The notes: a model not told the origin generated them from the letters alone. Numbered from the stretch's first letter, positions 6,792-14,996 are shown. The stretch is 15,263 nucleotides of DNA from Chitinophagaceae bacterium (GCA_021323155.1 JAJTCI010000017.1:1-15263); one strand, 5' to 3'. Translations and numbers: made by a program.

Positions 6792-7349
6792 ATGTTTGAA
6801 GAAAAAGCCACGGATTGGGTGAACAATTATGGAGACATGCTGTACCGCTATGCACTCCCGCGGGTCAGCGACAGCGATATTGCGAAAGATCTTGTCCAGG
6901 AAACCTTCCTCGCCGCCTGGAGGAATATCGAACGTTTCAAAGGAGAAGTCTCGGAAAAGAACTGGTTGTTCACGATACTCAAGAATAAGATCATTGATCA
7001 CTACAGGAAGGCTGTCAACAGGTTAACCGACAGTTTCCCGGGTGTTGCGGATGAAGACCCGTATTTCGAGGATAGCGGCCACTGGTCAAGGGAAGGCACA
7101 CCTAAGGAATGGGGCATCGACTATAATAACTCCGTTGAGACCAAGGAATTCTACGCCGTACTGGAGAAATGCAAAAGCAAATTGAAGGACATGCAGAACG
7201 CCGTATTTACCATGAAATACTTAGAGGGCATGGAAAGCGACGAAATTTGTAAGGAGCTAAATATAACACCGTCCAACTACTGGGTTTTATTACACCGGGC
7301 AAAGGTGCAATTAAGGGCCTGCCTCGAAAAAAACTGGTTTATCCAATGA
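6792..7349 (+). CDS. ECF-type RNA polymerase sigma factor
   Basis: A 185-residue sigma-70 family factor with regions 2 and 4 only, so of the extracytoplasmic-function type. Region 2 spans about 10-75, with DIAKDLVQETFLAAWRN (29-45) and the promoter-melting segment ending FTILKNKIIDHYRK (60-73). Region 4 spans about 125-182, with the helix-turn-helix MKYLEGMESDEICKELNI (141-158) and a C-terminus LEKNWFIQ. The linker (80-120) is longer than in most ECF factors. The frame is open back to an ATG at 6606, but those 62 codons encode a hydrophobic stretch unlike any sigma N-terminus and start before the promoter at 6693-6722; I therefore chose 6792. The next gene overlaps its stop by ATGA, the usual layout of a sigma/anti-sigma pair. 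Confidence 0.88.
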   Translation: MFEEKATDWVNNYGDMLYRYALPRVSDSDIAKDLVQETFLAAWRNIERFKGEVSEKNWLFTILKNKIIDHYRKAVNRLTDSFPGVADEDPYFEDSGHWSREGTPKEWGIDYNNSVETKEFYAVLEKCKSKLKDMQNAVFTMKYLEGMESDEICKELNITPSNYWVLLHRAKVQLRACLEKNWFIQ

Positions 7350-7603
7350 GTAAGATGTTGAACATCAGTTGCAAGAAGGCGGCTGAATACATGTGCAAAA
7401 AAGAAGAAGGTTCTTTGACCTTCTGGCAAAAGTTCCGGTTGTCCTACCACCTCCTGGTATGCGGGGTTTGCCGCATCTTCCAGCAGCAGGACCAATGGCT
7501 CAGGAAAAACATTTCCAAAGTAGATGACCATTGCGTGGGATGTTTATCTGAATCTGAGAAACAAGCGATACTGGAGACCCTCAATAACAAAGCAAGCTCC
7601 TAG
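7346..7603 (+). CDS. Small cysteine-rich zinc-finger protein, probable anti-sigma factor
   Basis: An 85-residue soluble protein that starts in the ATGA overlap with the sigma factor stop. It carries C9, then H35-x3-C39-x2-C42, that is Cys-x25-His-x3-Cys-x2-Cys, the spacing of zinc-binding anti-sigma (ZAS, zf-HC2-like) domains. It also has C17 and a second cluster H62-C63-x2-C66, so six cysteines in 85 residues. There is no transmembrane segment, unlike many membrane anti-sigma factors, so it would act in the cytosol by holding the sigma factor. The ZAS spacing and coupling support the role; a thiol- or metal-based switch is inference. Its stop codon overlaps the stop of the opposing AsmA-like gene. 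Confidence 0.75.
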   Translation: MSKMLNISCKKAAEYMCKKEEGSLTFWQKFRLSYHLLVCGVCRIFQQQDQWLRKNISKVDDHCVGCLSESEKQAILETLNNKASS

Positions 7604-10026
7604 ATCAGTTTGCGTAAGGTCCGGGAAGTATTCAGCCCGATCTTCACCTTTCCGGTCTTATCATTCTTCCCTTGTAAGTACACACTCGTTCCTGCTTTCG
7701 CATCCAGGCCGATGTTCGTCGGAACATAGGTACTGTCCCGCTTCATTCCTTTTAACGGTACCTGGATATTTATCTTCGATTCTGTTTTCTTCAGATCATA
7801 CACGCCTTCTACAAACATGCCGATGGCGGTGGACTGTATCTCCATCCGCGGGATATTCACCTTGTTATTACTGAACAGTAACTTATTCTTCAATTCGGCA
7901 AAGGCAACATTACTCATATCCTTGTCTTTGAACACAAAGCCTTTAATGTCCTGCATGGGACCATAGTTGAGGAGCGCCCCGTTCTTCAGCGAGAAATCGA
8001 CCGAACCCTGCATGGTGCCGGGAACGATCTTGCCGGTGTTATTTAATGTAAGCACCATATTCGCGTTCGCCATCAGCTTGCCCCTCAGGTTTTGATTGCT
8101 GATGCCATCCTGCCCAAAGTCGTCAAATGCCTTGAACACCTTTGCCACATCCACGTTCGTCAGCACCACGTTAGCGGAAGCATTATGCGATGCGCCTTGC
8201 TGTTTGATCTGCGCGTTCACAGCCATACTTCCTTCAGCATGTTGCAGCGACATGCCCGAGAGCGAAAGTTCATTATTCGCAAAGAGCACTGTGCCCTGAA
8301 GATTCGAACCATGAAAGTTGTTATGGCGAACGGTGCCTGCGGTAAGGCCGATCTTCAGCCTGCCATGATCCAACGCGTCATCTATTTTATTAGTTGGAGA
8401 AAATGCCTTTGGAGCTTTTTTTACTACTACAGCAGTGGATCGCCTTGAATCGAATAGCGACATCAGCTCCGCTACATTTAATGCAGGCGAATGAACTTTG
8501 CATTCGATCACAGCCTTGCCAGGATCCGTAGCGGACAAGGCGCTGAGGTTAGATCCATCAACCGTCACGTTGAAATGATTACTGCCGAGGTCGAAACTCA
8601 GGTTGTTCGTTCGGATCGCATCCGAGGAAAACCCGATCTCGCCACTACAATTATTGAATGTGAAATCACGTGGTACATATTTGATCGTTCCGCCGGAGAA
8701 ACGAAGTGAACCGTTGAGCTTTTCCACCAGTGAAACATCCTTTTGCAAAGGCCCTTCGTAATGAAGATTGAGCCAGGCTTTACCGCCGAGGAATTGAATC
8801 GTCCGCAACCCCAGTTGCTCATTCAACGTTTTCATGTCCGTATTCGACTGAAGGTCCAGGTATGCCTGTGGCTGCACCAGGTTGGTGATACGCATACTGT
8901 CTCCCTTCAACTGGATGCCTTCCCAGTTAGCCACGAACCCGCTAAGCGATATTCCCGAATTCTCGTCGGTGAACGGCATCCCTTTGGTCACTTCATTAGT
9001 GAACGATCCATTAAAGCTCGTGCCGGTAAGCGTTGCTACCGGGGTGACAAATTTGCTGTTCTCCAGTTTCCATTTGGCCGTCACCTTTGGGATGGTCTTA
9101 TAACCCAGCGATCCAGCCAGTCGTGCTTCCACATCCATCGGCTTCTCGATCTCCAGGCTCTTCATATCGTTATAGGTGTTTTGCGCGAACACACGGCGAA
9201 GTGTTTCGAACGGCACCTGCTTTGTTTTGATATCTACGAGGAACGACCCCGGTTTGTCCATCCAGAAGTCGCCCTTCAACAGGAAGGGATGGCCATTTAT
9301 TTTCACCTTGCTTTCTTTAAAAGAAAGATGTGATGTTTTCTTTTTGTACGTCAATACAATATTGCCTGCAAAACTCGACTCTTTCAGGAAGCTTCCCTTA
9401 GCCAGGTTAAAGCCCAGGCCATGCACCAGCGCGTCCTGGTCTATATCGATCCGGACGGATTCGTCTGAGTTATCGATGTCTGCTTTAAGAGTCTTAAACA
9501 AAACATCAAATCGTTTATTCTTCTGCTTGTTCGCGATCGTTATCCGGACGTTCTTTAATGAAGCGGAATTCAATTCCACCCTGTTCTTTCGTTGGTCAGC
9601 TTCCGGGTCCTTGTCATAGAGATATTTGTTGGTAGATCCTGAACTATCGGTATACAGGAAGATCGACCCGTTTTTCAACGAGAGGTCCTGGAGGTTCGTA
9701 TTACCACCAATGTACTGGAACACGCCAATGCGAAAAGATACTTCCTGCATGTCAAGCAATGCGATGCCGAGTGAATCCGCGAGCTTTGCTTTTGAGATAT
9801 GAAGACCGACGGATGGGAACGTCCGCCATACCGATATGTCCACATCACTGTATGAAATGGTCCCCCGCATTTTCTTGTTGAGGTCTGTCTTAAACTTGGC
9901 GAGAATGTCCTTCTTGTTTACCTCGATGTATATCGACAAAGCCGTAAACAGCAGTATGATAAGCCCGCCTGTATAAAGCAGTGATTTTAAGAGGATGCGA
10001 ACCCATCGTTTCCTGATCTTGAGCAT
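7600..10026 (-). CDS. AsmA-like family protein
   Basis: A protein of 808 residues with a single N-terminal membrane anchor (about 14-36, LLKSLLYTGGLIILLFTALS) after a basic cytosolic tail (MLKIRKRW), and a very long periplasmic part. The segment just after the anchor (FKTDLNKKMRGTISYSDVDI, WRTFPSVGLHI) and the C-terminal part (MQGSVDFSLKNGALLNYGPM, KINIQVPLKG) are typical of AsmA/YhdP-type proteins, which form long beta-groove bridges thought to move phospholipids between membranes. The frame extends to a TTG at 10044, but the ATG at 10026 with CAGGG upstream is the better start. The esterase gene lies 54 bp upstream on the same strand and may share a transcript. The stop overlaps the anti-sigma stop by 4 bp. 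Confidence 0.82.
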   Translation of the reverse strand: MLKIRKRWVRILLKSLLYTGGLIILLFTALSIYIEVNKKDILAKFKTDLNKKMRGTISYSDVDISVWRTFPSVGLHISKAKLADSLGIALLDMQEVSFRIGVFQYIGGNTNLQDLSLKNGSIFLYTDSSGSTNKYLYDKDPEADQRKNRVELNSASLKNVRITIANKQKNKRFDVLFKTLKADIDNSDESVRIDIDQDALVHGLGFNLAKGSFLKESSFAGNIVLTYKKKTSHLSFKESKVKINGHPFLLKGDFWMDKPGSFLVDIKTKQVPFETLRRVFAQNTYNDMKSLEIEKPMDVEARLAGSLGYKTIPKVTAKWKLENSKFVTPVATLTGTSFNGSFTNEVTKGMPFTDENSGISLSGFVANWEGIQLKGDSMRITNLVQPQAYLDLQSNTDMKTLNEQLGLRTIQFLGGKAWLNLHYEGPLQKDVSLVEKLNGSLRFSGGTIKYVPRDFTFNNCSGEIGFSSDAIRTNNLSFDLGSNHFNVTVDGSNLSALSATDPGKAVIECKVHSPALNVAELMSLFDSRRSTAVVVKKAPKAFSPTNKIDDALDHGRLKIGLTAGTVRHNNFHGSNLQGTVLFANNELSLSGMSLQHAEGSMAVNAQIKQQGASHNASANVVLTNVDVAKVFKAFDDFGQDGISNQNLRGKLMANANMVLTLNNTGKIVPGTMQGSVDFSLKNGALLNYGPMQDIKGFVFKDKDMSNVAFAELKNKLLFSNNKVNIPRMEIQSTAIGMFVEGVYDLKKTESKINIQVPLKGMKRDSTYVPTNIGLDAKAGTSVYLQGKNDKTGKVKIGLNTSRTLRKLI

Positions 10027-10080
10027 GACACCCTGTAAGTACAAACCGGGAGCCAGAAAATACAGCGGGAAACGGGGGAG

Positions 10081-10812
10081 TTAGAACTTCGTTTCCAGGA
10101 TGTAGGGCAACATTTTCCTCCACGTGGGCCAATCATGCTTGACATCGGGGCCCCAGACGTCCAGGTCATGCCAGATCCCCTTGTCCCACAAAACCTGGGA
10201 GAACCGCCGGTTGGCTTCCGGGTCTTCGTAATCCCCGCTGCCTGTGTAGAGATGAATATGGTGGCTTGCCTTGATCTTATCCAGGTACCATTGGTCGTCC
10301 AGTTTAGGAACGTAATGCATCGGGCTGTTGAAATATACCTGGTCGTCCCAGTATCCCTTCGTGTATTCTGTCAGGTCATACACACCGCTCATGCTGATCG
10401 CGCCGTTGATGATATCGGGCCGCTTCAGGAAGAGGTTCATCGCGTGCAAAGCACCGAATGAAGCTCCGCAGGTATAGATCATCGTATCGTTACTCGACGT
10501 ATGACGGATATAAGGGATCACCTCGTTCCATACATATTCGTTGAATTGGTTGTGGCGGATCGCCTTATGTTCCGGGAGCATCTCGTCGTTCATCCAGCTC
10601 TCCTTGTTCATACTGTCGATGCTATAGACCTTGCATTTACCACTGTCTATATATGGTGCCAGGTGGTCCAGCATCTGGAACCGCTCGTACTCCAGGTAAT
10701 CCGCCGCCGCGGTGGGGATCAGCAGCACGGCAAAACCAAAGTGACCATAGGCCGCGATGGGCATGTCTTTGTTCAAGGCGGGGCTGAACCACGAATCAAG
10801 ATTACGTTGCAT
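10081..10812 (-). CDS. Esterase family protein (PF00756-like)
   Basis: A 243-residue alpha/beta hydrolase of the putative esterase type (esterase D/Fes-like, PF00756). From the ATG, the nucleophile elbow is CGASFGALHAM with Ser118; the acid is probably Asp194 in GSGDYEDP; and His226 lies in VKHDWPTWR near the end. There is no signal peptide, so the protein is cytosolic. Many bacterial relatives are annotated only as esterases, and the substrate cannot be inferred. An in-frame TTG at 10836 would add eight residues (MNRIKLNA), but a promoter-like TAACTTTG box ends 10 bp before it, so the ATG at 10812 is preferred. It is divergent from the cytochrome gene and lies upstream of the AsmA-like gene on the same strand. 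Confidence 0.82.
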   Translation of the reverse strand: MQRNLDSWFSPALNKDMPIAAYGHFGFAVLLIPTAAADYLEYERFQMLDHLAPYIDSGKCKVYSIDSMNKESWMNDEMLPEHKAIRHNQFNEYVWNEVIPYIRHTSSNDTMIYTCGASFGALHAMNLFLKRPDIINGAISMSGVYDLTEYTKGYWDDQVYFNSPMHYVPKLDDQWYLDKIKASHHIHLYTGSGDYEDPEANRRFSQVLWDKGIWHDLDVWGPDVKHDWPTWRKMLPYILETKF

Positions 10813-10846
10813 AGCGTTGAGTTTAATTCTGTTCAACCGGGGGCGT

Positions 10847-10854
10847 CAAAGTTA
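10847..10854 (-). promoter_or_regulatory. Candidate -7 box of the esterase gene
   Basis: Read on the minus strand this is TAACTTTG, an exact TAnnTTTG match, 34 bp before the ATG at 10812. No clear -33 TTG is found at the usual spacing. It is identical to the box before mqnC. Confidence 0.45.
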
Positions 10855-10895
10855 AACGGGGAAATTCCAAGATAGGATTTTTACCATCAATTTTT

Positions 10896-10903
10896 TATAT
10901 TAG
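10896..10903 (+). promoter_or_regulatory. Candidate -7 box of the cytochrome c gene
   Basis: TATATTAG matches TAnnTTTG with one mismatch, 33 bp before the ATG at 10937, in an AT-rich stretch. A -33 element is not evident. Together with the minus-strand box at 10847-10854 it would give back-to-back divergent promoters. Confidence 0.35.
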
Positions 10904-10936
10904 GGCCACAATCGCAATAACCACTAACTACACGCC

Positions 10937-11899
10937 ATGAGAAAGTTCTTTAAATGGACCGGGCTCACCGTCCTCTTCCTTATCGTCGCCCTTGTCGTTA
11001 TCGTCTGGGCGCTCCAGTACAAAACCTACGATGCCGAATACCCCAACGTACGTGCTTCCAGCGATAGCGCCGTCATAGAGCGGGGCAGGTACATTGTTAC
11101 CAGCCTCGGCCATTGTGCCGACTGCCATGCGCCGGAAAACGCTTATGAAGATGTGATGGCCGGGAGAGAAGTGTCGCTCCATGGCGGCCGCGTATTCAAA
11201 TTGCCGCTGGGTACCGTACAGGCACCCAATATCACCAATGACCCCACAGGCATCGGCGACTGGAAAGATGAGGAGATCGCCCGCTCGCTGCGACATGGCG
11301 TGGGCAAAGACGGAAGGGCACTGTTCGCATTCATGCCCTTCCAGGACATGACGGATGATGACCTTACAGCCGTCATTTCCTACCTGCGTACCACCAAACC
11401 CGTGAAGAACGAGATCACCGTAAGGAAGCTCAACCCGATGGGGTACTTCGTGAACGCGTTCTTCATTAAACCCGTAGGCCCCGCCGCGCCACCGCAGAAA
11501 TACATCGCTGCGGATACCATGGTGGAATACGGGCAGTACCTCGCCAACAGCGTGTCCAATTGTAAAGGCTGCCACACCAATCGCGACCTCAAGACCGGCG
11601 CCTTCCTCGGTGCCGCTTACGCGGGCGGCTTCCACATGGAAAGCGTCACCGAACCACAGAAATGGGAAGTGGTAACGCCCAACCTCACTCCTGATCCCGA
11701 AACAGGACACATTACCAATTGGAACGAACAGAAATTCATCGAACGCTTCCGCCAGGGAAAGGTCATCAGCCACAGCACCATGCCCTGGGGTCCTTTCAAA
11801 AGAATGAGCGACCTGGAATTAAAAGCCATCTACAAATACCTCAAGACACTGAAGCCTGAAAAGAACGACCCGGGACCAATGGTGAGGGAACTGAAGTAA
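10937..11899 (+). CDS. Membrane-anchored di-haem cytochrome c
   Basis: A protein of 320 residues. Residues 8-26 form an uncleaved N-terminal membrane anchor after MRKFFKW, placing the rest in the periplasm. Two haem-binding motifs are present: CADCH (60-64) and CKGCH (209-213). Likely distal methionine ligands are M133 (LFAFMPFQ) and M282 (HSTMPWGPF). Each half follows the same plan: GRYIVTSLGHCADCH and GQYLANSVSNCKGCH, each followed by PNIT/PNLT and a C-terminal helix (ISYLRTTKP, YKYLKTLKP). The gene is therefore an internal duplication of one cytochrome c domain. It would carry electrons for a periplasmic dehydrogenase or an oxidase; no partner gene is beside it. An inverted repeat after the stop may end its transcript. 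Confidence 0.88.
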   Translation: MRKFFKWTGLTVLFLIVALVVIVWALQYKTYDAEYPNVRASSDSAVIERGRYIVTSLGHCADCHAPENAYEDVMAGREVSLHGGRVFKLPLGTVQAPNITNDPTGIGDWKDEEIARSLRHGVGKDGRALFAFMPFQDMTDDDLTAVISYLRTTKPVKNEITVRKLNPMGYFVNAFFIKPVGPAAPPQKYIAADTMVEYGQYLANSVSNCKGCHTNRDLKTGAFLGAAYAGGFHMESVTEPQKWEVVTPNLTPDPETGHITNWNEQKFIERFRQGKVISHSTMPWGPFKRMSDLELKAIYKYLKTLKPEKNDPGPMVRELK

Positions 11900-11912
11900 T
11901 GGGAACGCTGAT

Positions 11913-11960
11913 GCGATGCCATATGCGCTGGTATTTTGGCCGGTAATATGGCATTGTTTT
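11913..11960 (+). terminator. Candidate terminator after the cytochrome c gene
   Basis: ATGCCATAT (11916-11924) pairs perfectly with ATATGGCAT (11946-11954), and the stem can extend outward by a G-T, a C-G and a second G-T pair (11913-11915 with 11955-11957). The second arm runs into TGTTTT. The loop is long (21 nt) and the T-run short, so strength is uncertain. Confidence 0.45.
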
Positions 11961-12077
11961 CAGCCACAGGCAAGCCGGTGTTCACCAACTTTAAGTTTTC
12001 CTTATCAACAACATTAACATTCCACACGCAGCGGGAAGCAACGCGGCTAAATACCTTAATGTATTAAATCGCTGCTC

Positions 12078-14219
12078 ATGAACCTAGTAAGTTTCAGGCT
12101 GGTGATCGCAACCCTTCTCTCTTTAGCCGTCACCACAACGTTTTCACAGGCCGTATCCAGGGCAACACTTCACTTCGCCACCAATGAATACCGCCTCACT
12201 TCACAGCATGAACGCCGTCTCGACTCACTTGCTTCCACCTTGCGCAACATACCGGAAGCCTACGTGTTTAAAGTGGCGGGCCATACCGATAGCGTAGGTT
12301 CGGGCGCTTATAACAACCAGCTTTCGTATAACCGCGCATTAGCTGTAGCATCCTACCTCAAAAGCAAAGGATTCAAACAAAGCCGGATGAAACTCGAGGC
12401 CAAAGGATTCACACTGCCCGTTACCGATAACAGCAACCCGGACAACAAAGAACGCAACAGGAGGGTGGAAATAGCGTTTCACCTCGAACTGCCGCAACTA
12501 ACATCCATCGCTGGCGTGACAATACCTGTTGAAACAATTGAAGTCGCCGACAAAGGAGGAGTAGTGACCACGGCTTCCGGTACAAGAATTACGATACCAC
12601 CCGACGCCTTTACAGACGCGCAGGGCAACCCGGTCAAAGGCAAGGTCAATATTGAATACACCGAGTACCGCGATCCAATTGATTTCCTGCTATCAGATAT
12701 TCCCATGCACTTTAATGACGGGCGGGAAGCGATACCTTTTAATTCGGCCGGTATGTTTACCATCAACGCCAGCCAGGGTAATGAACCCGTCTTCCTGGCA
12801 GGAGGTAAGCGGCTCAACGTGGGTTTCAATTATGACGGCACGGTCAGGGAGGCCAGCTTCTACAGGTGGGATGCGAATCAAAATAACTGGACGGCACAAC
12901 AACGATTAACGCAAACACTCCAGGATGAATTCCGAGAGTACATGCTGTTACCGGAAGGCGCCACTATTTGTCAAACTCATGACGACCTGAAGCAAGTATT
13001 TTTTGTACAGTCGGGACTGCTTTATTCAGACCCAGGGAATTCACGGGTTTATCATCTCTATGAAGCGGTGAAGTTTTACGAGAGAGAAGTGGAAGTGACC
13101 AAAAAACAAGAGCAGTTCGAACGGAAAGCAAAACAGATGCTCAGGAAATACCAGTTACAGGTAGATAAACGCTTCCTGGGAAAAGAGGGATTTAAACTAA
13201 ACCAGGTACGGGGCAAAAGAGATAAGTCTACGATGATGCTCGAGAACATCACGTTCAGGCAGAATCTTACGAACAAGATGATCGACAGTATCGAGGTAAT
13301 GATGTTTGACGACTATGCATTACGACACACTGATTCCGGCCTCACTCTGGTGCTTTATAAAGGCACATCGACCGTAACAGTTCCCGGTATTTCCATTAAG
13401 CAAGACGAAGCAAAGAAATCTTTCGATGCGGGGAAATGGATAAGCGATCTCGAAAAGCATTACCGGGAATACAAAGACATAGCAGCCCGTTACAGGGACA
13501 CGGCTGCCGATTTCCAGCGCCAGGTTGATTTCTTCCGGAATGAGCGGAATAGAATTGTTCCACTTTCGTGGTCGTCCTGGGATAGCGTCACCTGCTTCAG
13601 GTCCATGCATGATGGACTGGTGCCGGATAATAACCCCGGCCTCTCCACAGGTGACTGGCTGCTGAATTATCACAGGAATAAAGATCGTTTTGTACCGGTA
13701 TACACCGCCATTAAGGCAACACAATCATATACGGCGACAGAGGCTAAAGTACAGCGGTATCGCAACCGGATGCTGGTATTAAGGAATCCCCTGGCAAAAC
13801 TTGAGCTGTCGGAAGCCGACCTGCAGTTACCCGGGAATTTTTCAATCGCTTCTCTCGGAACCTATAACTGCGATCAACTCCAACGCCTCGAAGATCCCGT
13901 TACATTATACGTGAAGTACAAGAACAAACAAGGGAAAGAGATCCGCCCCGTGGTAGCCCTGCTCATCGACAGCAAGCTGAATGGTATCATGCGATATGAT
14001 GGCAGTTATGGATTAAGCCCTTACCGCATCGCTTTTAGCCCCAAATCAACTTCCCGGATGGTGCTGGTTGACAGCCAGGGCGACTCGTACCTGGTGAAAC
14101 CCGAAGAATTTGCCAATGCTGATCTGCGCCTGGATAACAGTACCCGGACCTTCATCGCTGAACCGATCATAAAAGCAAACAACAAGGACGAGCTCAGGGA
14201 CCGGTTGAGCATGAAGTAA
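12078..14219 (+). CDS. Exported protein with N-terminal OmpA peptidoglycan-binding domain and large unknown C-terminal part
   Basis: The protein has 713 residues. Residues 1-24 are a signal peptide ending TFSQ. An OmpA-like domain follows directly at about 28-137: LHFATNEYRLT, then GHTDSVGSGAYNNQLSYNRA (68-87) with D71 and R86, the residues that usually bind diaminopimelate, and NKERNRRVEIAF (123-134). This domain normally sits at the C-terminus after a beta-barrel or lipoprotein part. Residues about 145-250 look beta-rich (SGTRITIPPDAFTDAQGNPV, then IEYTEYRDPIDFLLSDIP), resembling an Ig- or ZU5-like fold, which is a guess. Residues about 335-385 and 455-515 are charged and likely helical or coiled. 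I see no barrel. It would tether an envelope complex to the cell wall. A hairpin terminator follows 27 bp after the stop. Confidence 0.75.
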   Translation: MNLVSFRLVIATLLSLAVTTTFSQAVSRATLHFATNEYRLTSQHERRLDSLASTLRNIPEAYVFKVAGHTDSVGSGAYNNQLSYNRALAVASYLKSKGFKQSRMKLEAKGFTLPVTDNSNPDNKERNRRVEIAFHLELPQLTSIAGVTIPVETIEVADKGGVVTTASGTRITIPPDAFTDAQGNPVKGKVNIEYTEYRDPIDFLLSDIPMHFNDGREAIPFNSAGMFTINASQGNEPVFLAGGKRLNVGFNYDGTVREASFYRWDANQNNWTAQQRLTQTLQDEFREYMLLPEGATICQTHDDLKQVFFVQSGLLYSDPGNSRVYHLYEAVKFYEREVEVTKKQEQFERKAKQMLRKYQLQVDKRFLGKEGFKLNQVRGKRDKSTMMLENITFRQNLTNKMIDSIEVMMFDDYALRHTDSGLTLVLYKGTSTVTVPGISIKQDEAKKSFDAGKWISDLEKHYREYKDIAARYRDTAADFQRQVDFFRNERNRIVPLSWSSWDSVTCFRSMHDGLVPDNNPGLSTGDWLLNYHRNKDRFVPVYTAIKATQSYTATEAKVQRYRNRMLVLRNPLAKLELSEADLQLPGNFSIASLGTYNCDQLQRLEDPVTLYVKYKNKQGKEIRPVVALLIDSKLNGIMRYDGSYGLSPYRIAFSPKSTSRMVLVDSQGDSYLVKPEEFANADLRLDNSTRTFIAEPIIKANNKDELRDRLSMK

Positions 14220-14245
14220 ATCAAGGAAGGATACTGGGTAAAAAT

Positions 14246-14287
14246 AAATCTTGTAAGATGGTGCAGCAGCACCGCCTTACAAGATTT
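14246..14287. terminator. Bidirectional terminator between the OmpA gene and the lipoprotein gene
   Basis: AAATCTTGTAAG (14246-14257) pairs perfectly with CTTACAAGATTT (14276-14287), and inside it GGTGC (14260-14264) pairs with GCACC (14269-14273) around an AGCA loop; a 2x2 mismatch separates the two stems. T-runs lie on both sides in the matching orientation (TTTT on plus, ATTTTTA on minus). It sits between two convergent stop codons, so it can end both transcripts. Confidence 0.82.
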
Positions 14288-14303
14288 TCATCGACGGTGA
14301 TCA

Positions 14304-14996
14304 TCACAACTCACCCCACCTTCCCGACCTCCCGTTATTGTTCGCGCTCATTGTCGCGCCGCGCATGGCGCTCATCGCGCTGGCGATCATACGGTCGATA
14401 CGCGGGTGCAGGTCGTTCTTCAGGTCGTTGATGAAGATGCTTTGCACGGGACCCGGCAGGTTGATGCCGTTCCAGTTGGGAACCGACACCGTTAACTTCG
14501 AGCTATCGATAAAAACAGTGTTGTCTACATTGTCGATGGCGTACTTACCTGTCCACTTCAGGTTTACTGTGGCGTTGGAGGGGACCGCGCCCACCTCGCT
14601 GCACGTTATTTCGTTCAGCTTCGTGAGCGTGCAGGTGTAAGAACCATTGTCCATTTGCACGATCAGTTTCTCTATCCCGTCAATGTGGTGCATTTTGAGC
14701 AGCCCTTTGAATTTTCCATCTTTCAGCAATACGCTGCCCACCTTGCATCCAGCTGGTACGCTCTTCGCGTTGGGCGGGGCTACGGTGAAATTCCCGGTGG
14801 CAGTATCCATATTCATCTCGCAATGGATGCTGCTGGATTCGCCATCAATGACCTCGGTGTTGGTCTTGCAGTTGAATTGATTGCGCGCAGCCTGGTTCGT
14901 GTTGCCGTTATTATTGTTATTTCCCTTTTCTTCGGGCTTACAGGAGGCCCACACCAGCGCAATGGCGATGCAGGTTAGTAGTAGGTGTTTTTTCAT
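14304..14996 (-). CDS. Putative lipoprotein of unknown function
   Basis: A 230-residue protein whose family I do not recognise. It starts MKKHLLLTCIAIALVWASCK, with the acylated cysteine probably C19, then a polar linker with five consecutive Asn and further Asn/Gln residues. The mature part has five more cysteines (C43, C59, C84, C122, C132), which suggests disulphides in the periplasm or at the surface, and a beta-rich look (VNLKWTGKYAI, KLTVSVPNW). The C-terminus is Met/Ala/Asn/Arg rich (ASAMSAMRGATMSANNNGRS). The frame remains open upstream for 87 codons, through the repeat array, to an ATG at 15257; that part is low complexity and has no signal peptide in front, so I take the ATG at 14996. 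The gene is convergent with the OmpA gene. Confidence 0.68.
   Translation of the reverse strand: MKKHLLLTCIAIALVWASCKPEEKGNNNNNGNTNQAARNQFNCKTNTEVIDGESSSIHCEMNMDTATGNFTVAPPNAKSVPAGCKVGSVLLKDGKFKGLLKMHHIDGIEKLIVQMDNGSYTCTLTKLNEITCSEVGAVPSNATVNLKWTGKYAIDNVDNTVFIDSSKLTVSVPNWNGINLPGPVQSIFINDLKNDLHPRIDRMIASAMSAMRGATMSANNNGRSGRWGEL

Noticed and set aside
8743..9333. A 196-codon plus-strand frame inside the AsmA-like gene
   Set aside because: It is antisense to a continuous 808-residue protein, lacks motifs and has no upstream signals.
10928..11773. A 281-codon open frame on the minus strand opposite the cytochrome c gene
   Set aside because: The plus strand carries two CxxCH motifs, a membrane anchor and a family-like layout; the minus frame is His/Gly/Val rich and looks like a mirror of GC-biased codons.
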